From Tuctoria greenei (taxonomy: Eukaryota > Streptophyta > Magnoliopsida > Poales > Poaceae), in contig JAYESD010000001.1 of the NCBI GenBank assembly GCA_036927565.1, positions 114,061,110 through 114,125,109 of the forward strand: a stretch of 64,000 nt of DNA. Reading direction: 5' to 3'. Positions 11,442-22,525 of this stretch are shown one piece after another (the stretch's first letter is position 1; each line of letters starts with the position of its first letter). Below the pieces are notes generated by a model, which ran no database searches, was not told where the DNA came from, and worked only from the letters and a program-made list of their open reading frames with translations. The position numbers were made by a program, and so were the translations under genes.

Positions 11442-14400
11442 ATGCATAGCCCTTCAAACTTTCCGCTCCCTTTTGCCGCGTTGGAGTTGGGTCTTCGCTG
11501 CAGAAAGATCACTAGCGATGAATATTTGAAGAGGGTTCGGACCTACGTGGGGTGGTTTAGTGACTCCTTCAACAATGACATCCGCTTCGGGAAGCTCCCC
11601 TTCAAGAAGGAGCGCATCGAAGAGATGCTGTACTTCTTGGCATACGCCATGGTGGGTCTAATCCCGCCTTTATCAGGCTTTCTATTGATGCTTCAGGATT
11701 TCTATGGCCTCCAGCTTCATCACCACGGCCCCCACTCCTTCTTGCCAGTGGCAACCTTTGTCTACTTCTGCGAGATGTGGGTGGGTGTTCCTTCGTGCAT
11801 TGAGCTCTTGTGGACCTTCTTCACAGTCCACACCGCCGGGAAGAGTGATGAGTACTTGGGCTTCTACTACTTCGTGAAGTGCAAGAACTGTCCCTTCAAG
11901 TACATTGGTACCTTCCTTTCTGGCAAGTGGGACAACTCGAAGAAGGATTGGGTGATTATCACGGAGGATCATCACAACAGGCTGGAGCTTCCAACAGGCC
12001 TCCCCAATGTTGACACCGATGCCTAGAATACAGCTCTGGAGCTACCAGAAGCATACAAGCCTATCCTGACTAGGATCCGTCAGTGTGTAGAGGGTGGAGT
12101 GAACCTCAGATGGTCTTTGGGAACTTCCTTATGAATCGGTGGGCTCCACTAGTGAAGAGTAAATGGCCCTCCTAGGCTTTCAAAAGTGAGATGGACCACA
12201 ACCGAATTAAGGTTGGCCTCCGGACCAATCTAGATGATGGAGCTTCGAACCTCCACCTCCATAAACATCAACATGAGGCTATCTCCCGCGACTCCTTGAC
12301 ACTTCCGGCGGGCTTCCTCCCGTTGAATATGGTTCCAGATGTTAGGAGGGAGCTTTGGAAGGGATATCCGGAGCTAGACGATCATGGCTGGTGGAGAGGC
12401 ATAGAACCACCGGGGTCGCCATTCCTAGAGCTTTAGAGAGGGTGGCTCTGACCGCTTCTCCAAGCCGGAAGGTCGCAACGCCAGCATGGGCAAAGTCAAG
12501 GGAAAGGAACCAGTCGAATCCTCCAAGCGGAAGAGGAAGCTGAGACATGCTAACGGGAACACCCTCAGGTCAGCTCCATCTCCAGCGGCTCCTACTTCCC
12601 GGCCAAGTAGAACTTCGGTGGTCAAGCCCTCTTCGGAGTCGGCGCCCCCGAAGAGCGCAAGCTCTGGAAAATCGACTCCGGGCCTGGTGCCAACTGTGGG
12701 CCCCCTGTCTAGTGGCCCTTCCCAGCCAGGGGAGGTCCCAGCTGAGGAGACTCCAGCGGCTGCAGCTAGCTCCCGACTGAGGACTAAGGTTTTTGCCTCA
12801 CCGAGTTTGGTGGCCTCTGATTCCGGGCCTCTGAAGAAGAAATTCCGCGTCGACTCGGGCGGTAGCATCCACAAGTAAGCATTGTCAACTAACCTTGTGG
12901 TGCTAATCTTGTATTTGTGCTGTCTTGAATTTTTCCGATCTTTTATTTCCAGGGTCTCGAGAAAGAAGACCGAGGCTTCGGCACCTGCTACATCAATTGA
13001 GGCTGAGTGTGCGGAAGCTCTGGCTTCAACCCCTGTGCCTCCTCAAGTGTTGGCTGAAGACACAGCAGTTCCAGTGCCAACTTTAGTGAACTTGGATTCA
13101 GAGTCGTCGCCTACTCCTGAGGTGTCTATGTCGGAGCCAGAGCACCCACAAGAGTCAGTTGCGGATCCTCTACCCGCAGAGCCGATGATTGAAGATTCAG
13201 TGGGGGGACGTTCTTCACCAACTTCAGAAGTCGACCCTAGTGCCGTGGAGACGCAGGGGACCACGCTTGTGCCAGGGGACCCAACTTTTGTGTTACAAGG
13301 CCCCTTGGAGCCGACGGAGGAGATCTCGGTAGGTCCGGTGCCAATTCCTTTGGCCTTGTGTATCGACAACGCTTGCTCTAGTCTCCGTGAAGTTCAGCTC
13401 GCCTTCGACCATGACAGCAAGGTCCTCAAATAAGAGTGCCACACCTTGAGGCATTGGCACAACAGACTTCACTTCGAGACCAAGCTGGCACAAACAAGGC
13501 CTGCAGATCATCGGTAGTGGATCAAAAAGGAAAAAGCCCAGCTAGTATATTGGGGCAAATTGCTAGATGAGCGGGAGGCTTCCATCAGGGCCCTCGATGC
13601 GAAATATCAGAAGATTCTCGAGCATGCTAAGAAGAGCAGTGAGGCTGTTGATGATCGCCAGGACAACCTCAACAAGCTAAATGAGATTCTCTTGAAGCGC
13701 CGAGGGGACCTCGATGAAAGGGAGGAGAAATTCCTGAAGAAGCGGGAGGATATTATGAAGAGGGAGGAGGAGCTCGCCCAGAGACTATCTCTGGGAGAGC
13801 AAGGCTTGGCTGACCGCACTAAAAAATTTGAGCAGTAGTGCAAGCAGGAGGAGGAGAAGCATTGGAAAGTCGGGGAAGAGCTCTCCAGAAGAGAAGCTGA
13901 TGTCGCCACCAGGGAGGAAAAGGTAAAAGGTAGGGAGAAGGACCTGGTGAGCTGGTGGAACCGCATCCACCTCAAGGAGTTGGATCTTGCTGACCATGAG
14001 AAGCAAGTGGCTGAGAGTACTCAGCAACATGCCAAAGAAGTCAAGCGCATCGGCCAACAAGGTTCAGAGCTTGCAGTCACCAGAAGGTCGCTGGAGGAAC
14101 TCAAGAATGTAAGAGAAACAATTTCTCAACAAGTCTGGGACTTCCTGGGACATGCTAACAAGGTTCTGGTGCCGCTTGGCTTCAGCCCCGTAAGTCCTGA
14201 TGACCCGGAGCCGGAGCTGGACAAGGTACTGGTGGTGCTGAGCTCTACAAGAAACAAGCTGGACGCGATGGGTAACGTCATTATCGACCAACTGGAGACA
14301 GAGGGGAAGTCTCTAGCCAAGAACGTCGCAAAATTTGTGCCGTCGTGTTTCAAAAGTCGAGACCCCCAACTTTCTCTAGATCTGGTGTTCGGAGGGCCAA

Positions 14401-14480
14401 TTGCGGAAGAGGAAGATGCTGCCAGGGCCAGCGTTCAAGAAGCTGTCGAAAAAGTTGCCTCATATTTCCATAGAACTTAG
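11442..14480 (+). pseudogene. Antisense gene in T1, Transposase_28-like N-terminus, coiled-coil C-terminus
   Basis: A long gene on the strand opposite T1 pol. The first exon (from the ATG at 11442, 194 aa) resembles the plant Transposase_28 / putative gypsy-type transposon domain, with Trp- and Phe-rich blocks such as EYLKRVRTYVGWFSDSFN and the GKSDEYLGFYYFVKCK segment. Despite the Pfam name, no transposase activity is known to me. The frame is lost between 12026 and 12486, followed by a Lys/Ser/Pro-rich region. A 78-bp intron (12875-12952) joins IHK to VSRKKTE. From 12954 to 14480 one frame continues through an acidic linker into a Glu/Lys/Arg coiled coil (about 13560-14130), broken only by stops near 13431, 13515 and 13836. 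Intact copies would make a protein of about 900-1000 aa. Such extra genes recur in grass Tat elements; their role is unknown. Confidence 0.8.
12875..12952 (+). other. Probable spliceosomal intron of the antisense gene
   Basis: Donor GTAAGC at 12875 and acceptor TTTATTTCCAG ending at 12952, with a T-rich tract before the acceptor. Removing 78 bp keeps the frame: the codon AA|G is restored and the flanking Lys/Ser-rich reading continues. Without removal there is an immediate TAA. Confidence 0.75.
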
Positions 14481-15842
14481 GACCTCCAGTAGCGAGAACC
14501 TTTTTGTTTTTCCTTTTCCTTTGTAATCCTCATTTTCTAATCCAATACTTCAGATGAATGAAATCCACACTTCTTGAATGAATGAATTCCATTTTGTATT
14601 TGTCTTCAATGCATTGTCCTTTATCTTATTGGCCCCCTAGTAGATCTACACAATTTGATTGCGAACATGTACCAAAAGGACGTGACAATGTCTTGATGAC
14701 TTGAATGCTTCAAACTTGTAGCCTGAATGCTTAGCTCTTAGGTCCGAAGTTTACTTCTGACATCTCCAGGGACCCTTTGTGACGTTGACGGCGGGCCCCT
14801 TGGGAGGTGTGGGAGCATGATGGATCCGACAGTGCCCACTGCCAACACATAGAGCGTCGGCTGCGGGCCCCCTGGGATGTGTCGGAGCTTGATAGGTCCG
14901 ACGGCACCCACTGTCAACGCGTGAAACATCGACGCCGGGCCCCCTCGGGGGTGTCGAAGCTTGATAGGTCCGACGGCGCCCAATGTCAACACTTAGAGTG
15001 TCGACGGCGGGACCCTTGGGATCGTCGATGCTTCTGAGCTTTGACGATATCCACCATCAACGTATAATACATCGATAGAGAATACCTTCAGGGTGATTTC
15101 TTCACCATCTTCACTTGGATTGCCGTTTATTCATCACGTCGATGGTTGGCCCCCATGGGAGTTTCCAGAGCTTGTTAGCTCCAAGGACGCCCACTTTCAA
15201 TGTTAGAATTGTCGACAACGGGCCCCTGGGGTTGTCGGAGCTTAGTAGCTCTGACAACATCCACCATCGCCACGAACATTCCATCTTTCCTGCGTGTTAA
15301 AGACAAGAAAAAACAGTAAAATTTGTCCTGACATCTATAACTTGTTTGCGGCTTATGTTGCTTATTTGAACTTTAGATCGGAATGAATTCAACATGACAA
15401 AAAGTAAATTGATGTAACCACTTCAGATCAAAATGACTTCCCGAATTGCCCCACTAACGCCTACTGGAATGTAGGTAGAGTGGCGTACTTTGGGTGCTGG
15501 ACCAGTCTAAGCCGATAGCGCACTCCAGACCTGTAATTAGCTTTGGCATTCAGACGAGTAGACCATCCAGCAATGCTAAGATCTGAAAAAGATCAACAAT
15601 ATAACTCGCATATCATGTGAATAACTTCGACTAAATTTCAAAAAGAATTGCACAACTTTGTTATAGACAAGAAGGAAAAGATAATAAAATTAAAATTAGC
15701 TTGTACACAATTGATTCACGTGGAGTCTGTCTTCACACAATAAGGTCTTTAATTATAACTCCGAATTACAGGGGAGACAAGTACACAATTAGGGTATGGA
15801 AGCAGTCCAAGTGTGTTATTCATCTTGTTCCAACCAAGGATA
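14481..15842. repeat. T1 noncoding zone with ~72-bp minisatellite
   Basis: Between the tail-to-tail ends of the antisense gene and T1 pol. A degenerate tandem repeat begins near 14775, with unit landmarks GCGGGCCCC at about 14791, 14863, 14934 and 15007 (period 71-73 bp). Two more diverged units lie around 15140-15285 after a 65-bp interruption. Units share GGAGCTTGATAGGTCCGAC. Hypervariable tandem repeats downstream of pol are known in Tat-clade elements and can seed satellites. The rest of the stretch, 15300-15842, shows nothing I recognise. Confidence 0.75.
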
Positions 15843-16930
15843 GGTTAGCCGCACTTTCAGTATAGGGACAAAGTTATGTGGGCTTTGAACTTGCCAGACC
15901 CTCCCAGAGGGTTCCGGATGTTCTCCTTTAGGACCTACCTGACTCTGTGTATAGACTCTATAACTTACATCGTGTGTAATTACAGACTCACCTTCGTGAA
16001 ACTAAGCATAAAACTTAATGAGGCGCTCGATGTTCCAAGGATTGGGAAGCAGAGTCCCATCCTCTGTTGCCAAGCAAAAGCATTCGGGACGAGATTATTT
16101 GATCACCCAGAAAGGACCTTCTCACCTATGGGACAGTTTGTTCATCCATTCACCCGCTAGTATTCCCCGCAGCACCAGATCGCCTTCTTCAAGCTGTCGG
16201 TTGCGCACATGCCTTTTGTGATAGCGCCGGAGCGCCTGGCGATATTGTGCATTCTGAACAGCTGCTTGGCACCTTCCCACTTCGACGAGGTCAAGGTCTT
16301 CATGTCAGAGCTTGTCCTGTGTGGCTTTGTCGAAGGTCCGGACTCGGAGTGACCCCAAGGTGATATCGGGAGGAAGGACCGCTTCAACTTCGTACACCAC
16401 GAAGAAGGGGTTCTCTCCAGTTGACCGGCTAGATGTAGTCCTGCTTGCCCACAGTGTGGATGGAAGCTCCTCTATCCATATGGCTCAGTGTTTATCCAGG
16501 CCCTAATATGTGTGCATCTTGTGTCCTTTCATTATTTTTGCATTTGCCCTCTCGGCTTGGCCATTACTTGCCGGGTGAGCTACTGATGCGTAGCTAACTT
16601 GAAGACCGAGCTCTTTGCAATATTTTTGGAATGCTACACTTGTGAATTGGGTTCCATTGTCAGTGATGACTCTGTTCGGAACTCCAAATCTGTAGACTAT
16701 GGTCGTCTTGTCGAAGTCAACGTACAGGAAGCTGTATCCTCCGACAGCTTTTGGGAAAGGTCCCAAGATGTCCATACTCCACAAAGCGAATGGCCATGTA
16801 GGAGGTATCATTTGTAGTGACTGAGCCGGTGTGTGAAATTGTTTCGCATGGAACTGGCATGCTTCACACTTTTTTACCAACTCAACTGCATCCTGGAGAG
16901 CTGTAGGCCAGTAAAATCCATATCAAAAGG
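15843..16930 (-). pseudogene. T1 integrase
   Basis: Zinc-finger tail KKCEACQFHAKQ, then the catalytic core: D in WSMDILGPF, D in ITDNGTQF and E in NGQAERANAKIMKG (within 16503-16880). Between the first and second Asp the sequence runs directly from LYVDFDKTT to VYRFGVPN, shorter than usual, so a deletion of about 25 residues inside the core is likely. The C-terminal part continues in several frames through about 16160-15850 (EGPFWVIK and PNPWNIERLIKFY-like blocks). It would have inserted T1 cDNA; it is inactive here. Confidence 0.85.
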
Positions 16931-18255
16931 CTTTACCAACTAACGTGCGGGAAGATGCGTGATTCCCACACTCGCCTCCATGGATTTCCGCGAGAAGCTC
17001 GTGGCCTTCTTCTAGGGCAATGCACCGCATTAGGACGCCTTTGGCACCATGCTAGTAGAGATCCCCTTCTACCAGCGTGTATCTTTTAACCAATCCGATG
17101 ATCCGGTCAGCGGATGCACCATCTTCAGGAATGATTTTTTCTTTCAATAAGCTCTTGCTTTCCGAGATCCATGCATCGGAGCTAACATGAGATTCCGAGT
17201 CTTGCGTGCTGTGTTGCTCGGAGCTTCCTGCAGTACCTACGTCCCTTGGTTGACGCCATGGTAACAGAGCCACCGGGACTGCCAGCTTTGAAGTGTGATG
17301 TCACCCCCTTCGCTTAGCTTTGCAGGCTGAGCGGTTGGTCTTGACAACCTCCTGACAAAAACTCTGTCGGGAGCTTGAGCTCCGGTCGAAGCCTTCGTCG
17401 AGAGTTCATCATCTTCAGTGTTATTGAGACACTGGACATGGCAGAGATCCAGATCCAGGACGTCAAAGTCCTTCTAGAGCTTCTAAACTTCAAGGAGGTA
17501 AGCGAGTTGCTGGTTAATGCAGTTGCATTCGCCTTTGACTTGCTTGATGATAAGTTGCGAATCGCCTTTCACCATCATCTGCTTGACGCCATAAGATAGC
17601 GCCACCTTGAGTCCGTAGATAAGAGTTTCATACTCAGCCATGTTATTGGTTCCCTTGAAGTCAAGGTGTACCATGTATTTGACTTTCTCCCCAGTCGGAG
17701 CAAGGAGAAGGATTCCAGCTCCGGCCCCCTACTTTTGCATGAGCCGTCGAAGTAGAGAGTCCAGTGAGGTTCGATAAAGACCGGGACCTTGAGTTACGAC
17801 TGCTACTCACGGGGGCCCCCATGATTTGATGGAGAAGGTGTCCACTCCGCCTCGAAGTCGGCCAATGCTTGACTCTTTATAGAATGTTGAGGCAGGTATT
17901 CGAGATCGAACTCTGGTAGCTCCGCTACCCACTTTGCAATATTCCCAGTAGAATTGGGGCTATGCAGTACAGCACGCAGTGGATAAGAAGGTACCACTGA
18001 TATCTTGTGGGATTGGAAGTAGTGATGTAGCTTCCTTGAGGCAATAAGCACTGCATAAATCAGCTTTTGCACCTCATTGTATCCAGTATTGACGTCGTGG
18101 AGTACTTCACTGATGAAGTACACTAGCCGCTAGACAGTTCAGACCTTCTGTGAAGGTCCCAGAGCTTCTTTTTCATCAACCTGGACCCTCCCGGAGGGGT
18201 CCGGACCATCTTATTGAGCTTCCCAGACCATCCCGACGGGGTTTAGAACTTCTTC
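16931..18255 (-). pseudogene. T1 RNase H and archaic RNase H region
   Basis: The Ty3-type RNase H tail lies at 17803-18123 (VYFISEVLHDVNTGYNEVQKLIYAV and the DFEAEWTP end). A second, archaic-type RNase H follows at about 17483-17674, with LDFKGTNNMAEYETLIYGL and the GDSQLIIKQVKGE motif. This dual RNase H is diagnostic of the Tat clade. The segment 17273-17052 leads towards the integrase zinc finger. Frames are interrupted by stops between the parts. Confidence 0.85.
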
Positions 18256-19420
18256 TTAAGCCGTGTGAACTCCCTCAGATGAGAGAGGTTGATTCTCAAG
18301 CACCTTTCTATGTAGATCCATGCCTGGGGGCTGGGACCCAGACTCACTTTCAGGTAGCTCCGGACCCTCCCGGAGGGTTCTGGGCTCCTGAACTGTAGGT
18401 GGTTCTGGTCTTTCCGCGACCAGGACCATATTGACAACCTCCGTAGTTGCCAAAATGTAAAGCAAAAGAGGCTCACCAGGATTAGGAGCTACCAAGATTA
18501 GTACTAGGGTGAGGAGCTGCTTGAGCTCTTGGAACACCTTTTCTGCTTCTTCAAAAAAGTGGAATGGTTCGAACTTCCTCAATAACATGAATAAGGGAAG
18601 CACCCGTTCTGCCAGTCTTGAGATCAACTGGCTAAGCGCAGCTAGACATCCAGTCGATTTCTGGACATCGTTGATGCGGGTTGGGGGCCCCATGTCTTCA
18701 ATGGCCTTGATCTTCGCTGGGTTTGCCTTAATTTCTTGGTGAGTCACCAAGATTCTGAGGAGCTTCCCTGAGCTAACCCTGAAGACACATTTGTCCGGGT
18801 TCAGCTCGTGGCACGTCATGAGCAACTTGTCGAAGACGGCTTGCAGGTTCTGAAGGAGTGATTCCTTGTTCTTGACCTTCACGAAGATGTCATCAACGTA
18901 GACCTCCACCAAGCCCCTAATGAGCTCTACAAATGTTTTCTGCATGGCTTGCACAAAAGTTGAAGCAGCATTTCTAAGAACAAACAACATGGCAGTATGG
19001 CAATACAATCCATTTGCTGTTATGAAGGCAGTATGCTCTTCATCTTCCCTAGACATTTGGATCTCATGATACCCAAAGTATACATCTAGGAAACACAATA
19101 GCTCGCACCCGGAGGTGGAGTCCATTATCTGGTCTATCCTAAGTAGTGGGAATGGATCTTTTGAACATGCCTCAGTTAAGGTGGTGTATTCGATACACGT
19201 CCGAAGTTTCACGCCGGCCTTGGGTACAACGACTGGGTTTGCCATCCATTGTGGACTATGAACCTCCCAGATGAAACCAGCTTCAAGCAACTTCTTGATT
19301 TCTTGAACAATGAAGTTCTGCCGCTCGACTGATTGCTCCCGGGGCTTCTAGTGTACTGGCCATGCGTCAGGATAAATCTTCAAGTTGTGCTCAATCACCT
19401 CCCTAGGGATCCCTAAAATT
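18256..19420 (-). pseudogene. T1 reverse transcriptase
   Basis: One long frame from 19290 (344 aa) covers most of RT, including the intact YVDD catalytic motif at 18889-18900. The N-terminal residues continue upstream to about 19400 (PDAWPVH, a stop, KPREQSVERQN), with a stop near 19347. The 3' end runs into a Pro-rich linker (GPELPESESGSQPPG) that looks expanded compared with usual Tat RT. T1 is the least broken pol region in the window apart from B. Confidence 0.88.
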
Positions 19421-20115
19421 TATGATGGTTGACTGGCAAACACATCAACATTCGCGTGAAGGAAAGTGATGAGCAAGAGTTCCTATTTGTTGTCTAGTCC
19501 TACTGAGATATGGATGGTCTGGGATGCATCAGAACCAATTTGGACGACATTGACGGGAATGTCGGTGTCGCTATTTGGCTGCATGCATGGTGCAAAGGTT
19601 GAGCCTCGGTGATGAGTGCTCGGAGGTTGAGCAGCTAGCTCTTTGCCAGATGCTTCCTCCTATGCTGTTGTAAGCGTGTGGAGTTCTTCCAGCGCAGTGG
19701 CTCCTGCAATTCGATCTCCGCGGATCCAAAGAACGCCTAAAGGTGTCAGCATCTTCAACACCAAATAGCTATAGTAAGCTGCCGTCATGAACCCATACAG
19801 GGTAGGCCTGCCTAGGATGGCGTTGAATAGCAAGATGATATGCGCCACATCGAAGACCATCTTATCGGTCATGTAATTCTCCCGAGTCCCGAAGGTTGCG
19901 GGGAGAGTAATCAAACCGAGAGGACTGATGGCCCCTGGACCTAATCCAAAGCAAGGATGTGAGGGGCGAAGGTCTGAGAGTCGGAGTTGGATCTTCACGA
20001 ACGCTTCATAACTCAGAAGGTTAAATGTTGACCCTCCGTCCACCAAGACTTGGTAGAATTGTACATTATTGATGGTAGGATACATGATCAATGACAGTTG
20101 TCTAGCTCCGATCAC
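19421..20115 (-). pseudogene. T1 aspartic protease
   Basis: The frame at 19660-20115 contains the retropepsin motif VLVDGGSTFNLLS (D-G-G-S rather than D-S/T-G) and the later ILGRPTLYGF segment matching the flap and C-terminal loop of plant retropepsins. It would have processed the polyprotein. The stretch 19421-19659 is the protease-RT linker, out of frame. The final codons are interrupted by a stop at 19660. Confidence 0.8.
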
Positions 20116-20356
20116 GTTTCTTGGTCAATCTGTGGCATCAAAAGTGATGGGAGTGTCCATCCACTTACGATGGGGTTTTGCCTTGGCGGTAGGAGCTGTG
20201 GCAGCCATCTCACGGCGCATGGTCTTGAGGACGTGGCGGGAGGTGATATCCCATGACCCTCCATAGATGGTGTTGAGGATCTTCTGATGCTCGTTATCGG
20301 AGATGTCAGAGTCATCGTCGATGGTGTTGTACAGTCTTAAGGACCTTTTTGGGGTC

Positions 20357-21195
20357 CTAGAAGCCTAGCTTCGGATCAGCAGGAGCTTCGTCAACTTCCT
20401 GCTTTCCCTCCCGCTGGCGGAAGGGTTCTTCTTCTCTGTGCTTGTCAAAGCACTCGACAAGGTTTTGGACCCCTCGGAAATCTTCAAGATTGTTACTATC
20501 CATCTTGTGGATCAGACACCACATCTTTGGACCACTGCCATATGCAGACGAAGGTCGAGTCATTTTTCGGGGCGTGGCCCACGACCACCTTGAGCTCAAG
20601 CTGCTGCAACAGTAGGTGTGTCGACCGATGGCTTCTTCTTGCCGTTGGACTTTTTCTTCTTCTTTCCACCACCAAAGGTAGTGGCTTCAGCCTTGGAGGA
20701 CTTCTTTTGAGCCTCCGGAGCTGGCTTGGAGTGCGTTTCACGGCCCTCAGCAGCCCTGGCGCATTTGTCAGCCAAGCTGAAGAGTTTTGGGACACTGGTG
20801 ACTTCTTTCGTCGCAAGCTTCTCCAACATGTTCTTGTCTTGGACGCCTTTTGGAAATGCTACGATACTTGTTGGAGATAGAAGGAATGATGTTCTGTACC
20901 TTGGAGAAATGGTGGATGAAGGAACTCCCCTGATTTCTGTTCTACGGCAAATAGATCCAGTTTTGTGCTAGGTCGGGTGTAGGAACTCCCGAAGTTGGCG
21001 GTGAACTAGTTGCATAGCTCCGCCAAACTGTTGATGGAGTCAGACGAGAGACTCATTGACCAGGTCCTAGTGGTCCCAGTCAGAGCCACTGGGAAATAGT
21101 TAGCCATCACGACCTCATTGCCTCCTGCCACGAGGATGGCAGTGGGGTATATCTGCAGGAATTCGATAGGGTTGACAATCCCGTGCACTGGAGGG
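20357..21195 (-). pseudogene. T1 gag
   Basis: The conserved retrotransposon gag block lies near 21010-21188 (EFLQIYPTAILVAGG, MANYFPVALTGTTRTW). A Lys/Ser-rich basic stretch, GGGKKKKKSNGKKK, follows near 20635-20680, where the nucleic-acid binding region is expected, and then an acidic tail towards 20357. The reading frame changes at least three times and the capsid part is shortened. Between 21196 and 21658 there is further broken N-terminal gag sequence. Confidence 0.75.
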
Positions 21196-21659
21196 CAGGG
21201 ACATCACATGCTGGGAAGGTGCGCGCCCCCGGTGCTGCGATGTCTGAGGACCAAGTCTGCCAGACAAGGCCTTTCGCTGGGAAGGTGCCTGCCTTAAAGC
21301 AGGGGACCTTGGTTGCTCATAGCATTGGTTGCAGCTGCAACCAGATGCTCCACATTAGCGCACCACTGCTCCATTGCACCCTAAGGTGCCCCCGGGCGTT
21401 GGGGGACACTGCAGAAGGGTACGCGCCGCGTTGACCGCATTCTCAAGGTTGTTATGCGTCGATGCAGTGACCGACGCGAACACACCATCCTGTTGTCTGA
21501 CATTGTTTGCCCGAGCAGTTGGTAGTGGTAGTGGAATGACACCCGTCGGAACAACAGCCCCAGCTAGCTGTTGTACGTTGGAGGGATTTCCTCCAACAGG
21601 TTGCTCAACATGGTCGTTGGACGATCCAGCGGCAGAGTTCACCATCATGAAACCTTAGG

Positions 21660-21678
21660 GCCCCTACCTGGCGCACCA
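21660..21678 (-). other. T1 primer binding site
   Basis: Minus-strand TGGTGCGCCAGGTAGGGGC two bases inside the 5' LTR. It begins TGG as expected for pairing with a tRNA CCA end. I cannot assign the tRNA with certainty. Confidence 0.75.
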
Positions 21679-21680
21679 AA

Positions 21681-22520
21681 TGTAAAAGTGTGTGATCGAC
21701 ACTTCCCCTGGTATTACTAGATCGTAGCCCGCGGAAGTTCGTGATTGGTTGGGGCGCGCATGAGATTATGAACAAGACAGTGACACTGGATTTTTTACGT
21801 GGTACGGGCCGCCTGAGCGTAACACCCTATGTCACGGGATGAGTGTTGATGTATGAGTATGTATTGGCTTGTGTGCTTATGAGCTTAGTTGTCTCTGTAC
21901 TGTGTGGCACAACCCTTCTAGAGTCTAAGGATTGGCTGTTACATCAGCTTGGCCCGACATGTGGCCACGATGGTAATTAATTTCCTAATACACGATCTAT
22001 ATGTATTAAGTGTAGTTAATAGAATGATAATGTCCCTTAATGGCAACCTTATTAGTATTAACAATCATCTGATCATCTGTCATTAATATGGCATTAATGA
22101 TATGCAATCAGATCTTGTAACGGTAGCTTTAACTACCCCTGGAATATCCGTGCCGTTGGAGATTTGCCAGTCTTCCCGTTGTAGATTTAGATCCCAAGGT
22201 TCGACACGCGGCAGCTTTGGAGCTTCCCATCGTGGGGACGCAGGTCCGGAGCCACTATACACATGGTAGCACCAGAGCTTCCCTCTACTAGCGGTTAGCT
22301 CCGGGGTCACTGGACACATGGCAAGACCCGAAGCTTACCTATGAAGGGAGTTGGGTCCACCCTCGTGTTACACATGGCAGTGTCGGAGCTACCCAAATGA
22401 GGGAGGCGGGTCCAGTGCAGTGTGACACATGGAGCCTTCGGAGGTCTTCAACTTGGATGGGTCGAACTCCGTGACTTTTCATGCGGTATCGTGGGGTACC
22501 CGATACACAGGGTACCGACA
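21681..22520 (-). repeat. T1 5' LTR
   Basis: 840 bp, pairing with 10106-10943. The five positions matching the 3' LTR G-boxes read CACGCG (22205) and CACATG (22260, 22315, 22371, 22426). None is an intact G-box. Confidence 0.95.
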
Positions 22521-22525
22521 GACAT

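Larger units (their letters stand above)
10106..22520 (-). mobile_element. T1: complete Tat-lineage Ty3 element, 12.4 kb
   Basis: Flanked by a perfect 5-bp duplication (GACAT at 10101-10105 and 22521-22525) inside copia C1. Its LTRs are 838 and 840 bp, with TG...CA ends in the minus orientation. The primer binding site is next to the right LTR and the polypurine tract next to the left LTR, so transcription runs right to left. Order on the minus strand: gag, protease, RT, RNase H, archaic RNase H, integrase. A tandem repeat zone and an opposite-strand gene follow before the 3' LTR. The second (archaic-type) RNase H between RT and integrase is the hallmark of the Tat clade. All ORFs are broken. 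Confidence 0.95.

Noticed and set aside
11442..12026. A host gene for a 194-aa protein
   Set aside because: It lies inside T1, between its LTRs, and matches the extra antisense gene typical of Tat elements.
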